Positions 62,401 to 64,000 of a DNA stretch of 64,000 bases are shown here, piece after piece (position 1 is the stretch's first letter; every line of letters starts with the position of its first letter). The notes beneath the pieces were generated by a model. That model saw only the letters and a list, made by a program, of their open reading frames with translations. It was not told where the DNA came from and did no database searches. The translations under genes were made by a program, and so were the position numbers. This stretch comes from Rhynchosporium graminicola (Eukaryota > Ascomycota > Leotiomycetes > Helotiales > Ploettnerulaceae), in assembly GCA_900074885.1 (NCBI GenBank), contig FJUW01000011.1, positions 248,001 through 312,000 on the forward strand, read 5' to 3'.

Positions 62401-63856
62401 AGTTTGACCGAGATTCTTGATAGCCGCTGCGATTATAGGCTGCGTGGTGGAATTCTCATACTGAGGTCTTGTCTGTTCTGGGGTGAAATTCCTTGCATGG
62501 GTATTCTGCGCAAGGTATGTCATGACCCAGCTGTCAAAATCGATTTCTGGCTTTGCACCCAGAGCCAGAAGCTTTCTCACCATGTCTGGATTTTCCTGAC
62601 AGATTGCGGTTATCAGAGGAGAATTTCCATTTTGGTGCCACTGGCTTTGGGTGACCTCGTCGACGACACTCAGAGCTCTCGGAATGTCCTCAGCAAGAAG
62701 GATATCAAGTATATCATCTCGACCTTTTCTGACAATTTAGTGAAAAACACTGCAGTGATTCATGTCCGCCTGAGCAGATGTCGCACCGAGTTTGAGGAGC
62801 AACTTGACGATCTGTTTGCCCTTCTTGGCAGGGAGCGACAAGGCAAGCAAAATTGACATGATAGCCCCACGGGCGTTGCTGGTTCCAGGTTGCATGAGCT
62901 TCACTGGGAGGAGCACATCAGCGCCATATTCCGAAACAAGAAGCTCGATGACTTCAACATGTCCATTTAGAATGGCGAGATGTAGTGGCGAAAGACCGTA
63001 GTCCCATGCAATAATATCGATATCGTAGACATCTGGCTCTTCGGAGTGATCCTCTGGAATGTCCTCTATTTGGCGGATCTTCTCCAGACCAGCCTCTTCA
63101 TTGAGACCGTAGATGAACAGATCTACATCGCTGGTCTGAGCAAGGTGCTCATGATAGTACTCTCTCAAGCTTCGTTTGCTCCCAGCCCACTTCTCTGGTA
63201 CAGGCTGTACACGTGGAGATCAGCAATCATACTTTGGAAACCATCTTTGAGAGAGGATAAGACAGGTCGCGGGAAAACCTTGACAATTTGGAAGAAGGGA
63301 AGGAAGAGGATTAGGCTTCACCAATACTTACCAAAAGAGCGGTTGTTACGGCCGAACCAGCTACAACGACATTCTTCCAATCGAGGTCTGCAAGAGAAGA
63401 TTCGGAGAATAGGTTGAAGTTCTTCTGAAAGTCCTTAAGAGATGAGACGACAGCAGGAGAGCCATTGAGTTTTCTATCAGTATTGCTAAGGGGCATGATG
63501 AATCTGCAATGTGTGAGCCTGATAAACTTGCCATCCACCAGCAGACTCATGAATACTTACTTGGATTTCTCATCCGTAGACTCAGTCTTCAATGATCGGG
63601 CACGGATCTTGAGTTCTTGTTGGTAGCCCGCAAAGACAGGAACAAGGTTGACATTCTTGCCTCCTGTTACCAATTCATGTTCTGGTTGCTGGGCATAGAC
63701 CTTCCGAAGTTCATTCTCAAACTTCTTGAAGGGCTCAAGTAGGGCTGTAATGGGCTTATCAGGGTTTCTGGCAAGATGAGGAATAAAGTCCTCGACAGAT
63801 TTTATCGGTAGGACTGGGATCTCAATAGAACTTGATGGAGTGACGACGATCGCCAT
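59489..63856 (-). pseudogene. Large ankyrin-repeat protein with an N-terminal nucleotidyltransferase-like motif, two in-frame stops
   Basis: Seven exons (63561-63856, 63332-63503, 62255-63204, 61088-62168, 60689-61034, 60040-60554, 59489-59977) join in frame, 1,283 codons in all. Residues 1-155 hold ENELRKVYAQQ and a DLDWKNVVVAGSAV segment. SDVDLFIYGLNEEAG near 190 looks like the D-x-D of a nucleotidyltransferase fold. Ankyrin units follow (YGLSPLHLAILNGHVEVIEL, NGNSPLITAICQENPDMVRK, GFSPFSIAVLRGHYDLAKKI, EGLTPLHLTVLACEPDVISI). The C-terminus is charged (GKRKRRLVSLFEANEVAKR). Codon 312 is TAA (62737-62739) and codon 987 is TAG (60439-60441). No intron can remove either, and the frame is otherwise unbroken. 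So it is a young pseudogene, a readthrough gene, or one now giving a 311-residue product. Confidence 0.8.
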
Positions 63857-64000
63857 GTTGACGACCGGCTTAAAGAGTGCTTGGTACGGAATTGATCGAC
63901 TGATACGATGGATGAAGGAAAGGGGAGGGGATAAACGCGAGATCGAAACTGTATGACTTGATCTGGGTGCTGGTTAATTGAAATGTGTCACGCAGAAGTG
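63857..64000. other. 5' flank of the ankyrin gene
   Basis: The promoter-proximal sequence up to the window edge. Nothing else is seen. Confidence 0.5.

Noticed and set aside
62737..62739. An intron that would remove the TAA in the ankyrin gene
   Set aside because: The only GT..AG pair around it spans 20 bp, too short to splice, and flanking repeat residues on both sides are needed.
1..64000. Secondary-metabolite cluster, CRISPR array, rRNA, tRNA or intact transposon
   Set aside because: No synthase, repeat-spacer pattern, B-box tRNA signal, transposase or terminal repeat was seen on either strand.

Overview
This is a filamentous ascomycete (Pezizomycotina) nuclear window. Genes carry short spliceosomal introns (mostly 50-130 bp, GT..AG, several with CTAAC-like branch points), sit on both strands, and are separated by long intergenic DNA. 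The gene set is typical of such fungi: a STE3-type pheromone receptor, a HET-domain relic, secreted hydrolases and a BNI4-like protein. Protein flavour suggests Leotiomycetes, but that is an impression and was not tested. I found no tRNA, rRNA, CRISPR array or intact transposon.

Layout. 1-1603 (-): 5' part of a vacuolar ABCC/YCF1-type transporter running off the left edge. 3865-4709 (-): CBF1 bHLH factor. 7418-8848 (+): FYV10/GID9 subunit of the GID ubiquitin ligase. 9737-11042 (+): secreted alpha/beta hydrolase. 13168-14373 (-): secreted GH43 arabinosidase-like enzyme. 16187-18430 (-): decayed coding remnants. 18765-19894 (+): SWC5. 20950-22580 (+): dead HET-domain gene, then about 5 kb with no supported gene. 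27721-30496 (+): BNI4-like protein. 31839-33917 (+): DUS1. 36199-38431 (-): STE3 receptor. 39732-41078 (-): HSL-type esterase. 41806-43359 (-): conserved membrane protein. 45111-46851 (+): secreted M28 aminopeptidase, convergent with 47490-49011 (-): histidine acid phosphatase. 49938-52153 (-): frameshifted ferric reductase. 52886-53590 (+): Mn/Fe superoxide dismutase. 54807-55670 (+): low-complexity RED-repeat protein. 57990-58950 (+): deleted siderophore-transporter relic. 59489-63856 (-): large ankyrin protein with two in-frame stops.

The strongest regulatory signal is a cluster of four exact copies of CTATTGAG within 180 bp upstream of STE3. I recall this octamer as the binding site of the MAT1-1-1 alpha-box mating regulator. 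It would tie the a-pheromone receptor directly to mating type.

The second theme is gene decay. Two iron-acquisition genes (ferric reductase and siderophore transporter) lie about 6 kb apart and are both broken by indels. The HET relic and the ankyrin gene instead carry nonsense codons that all fit CpA-to-TpA change, the direction expected of RIP. The ankyrin gene is the best candidate for something unusual. All seven exons splice in frame over 1,283 codons, yet codons 312 and 987 are stops, and its N-terminus carries a DxD nucleotidyltransferase-like motif.
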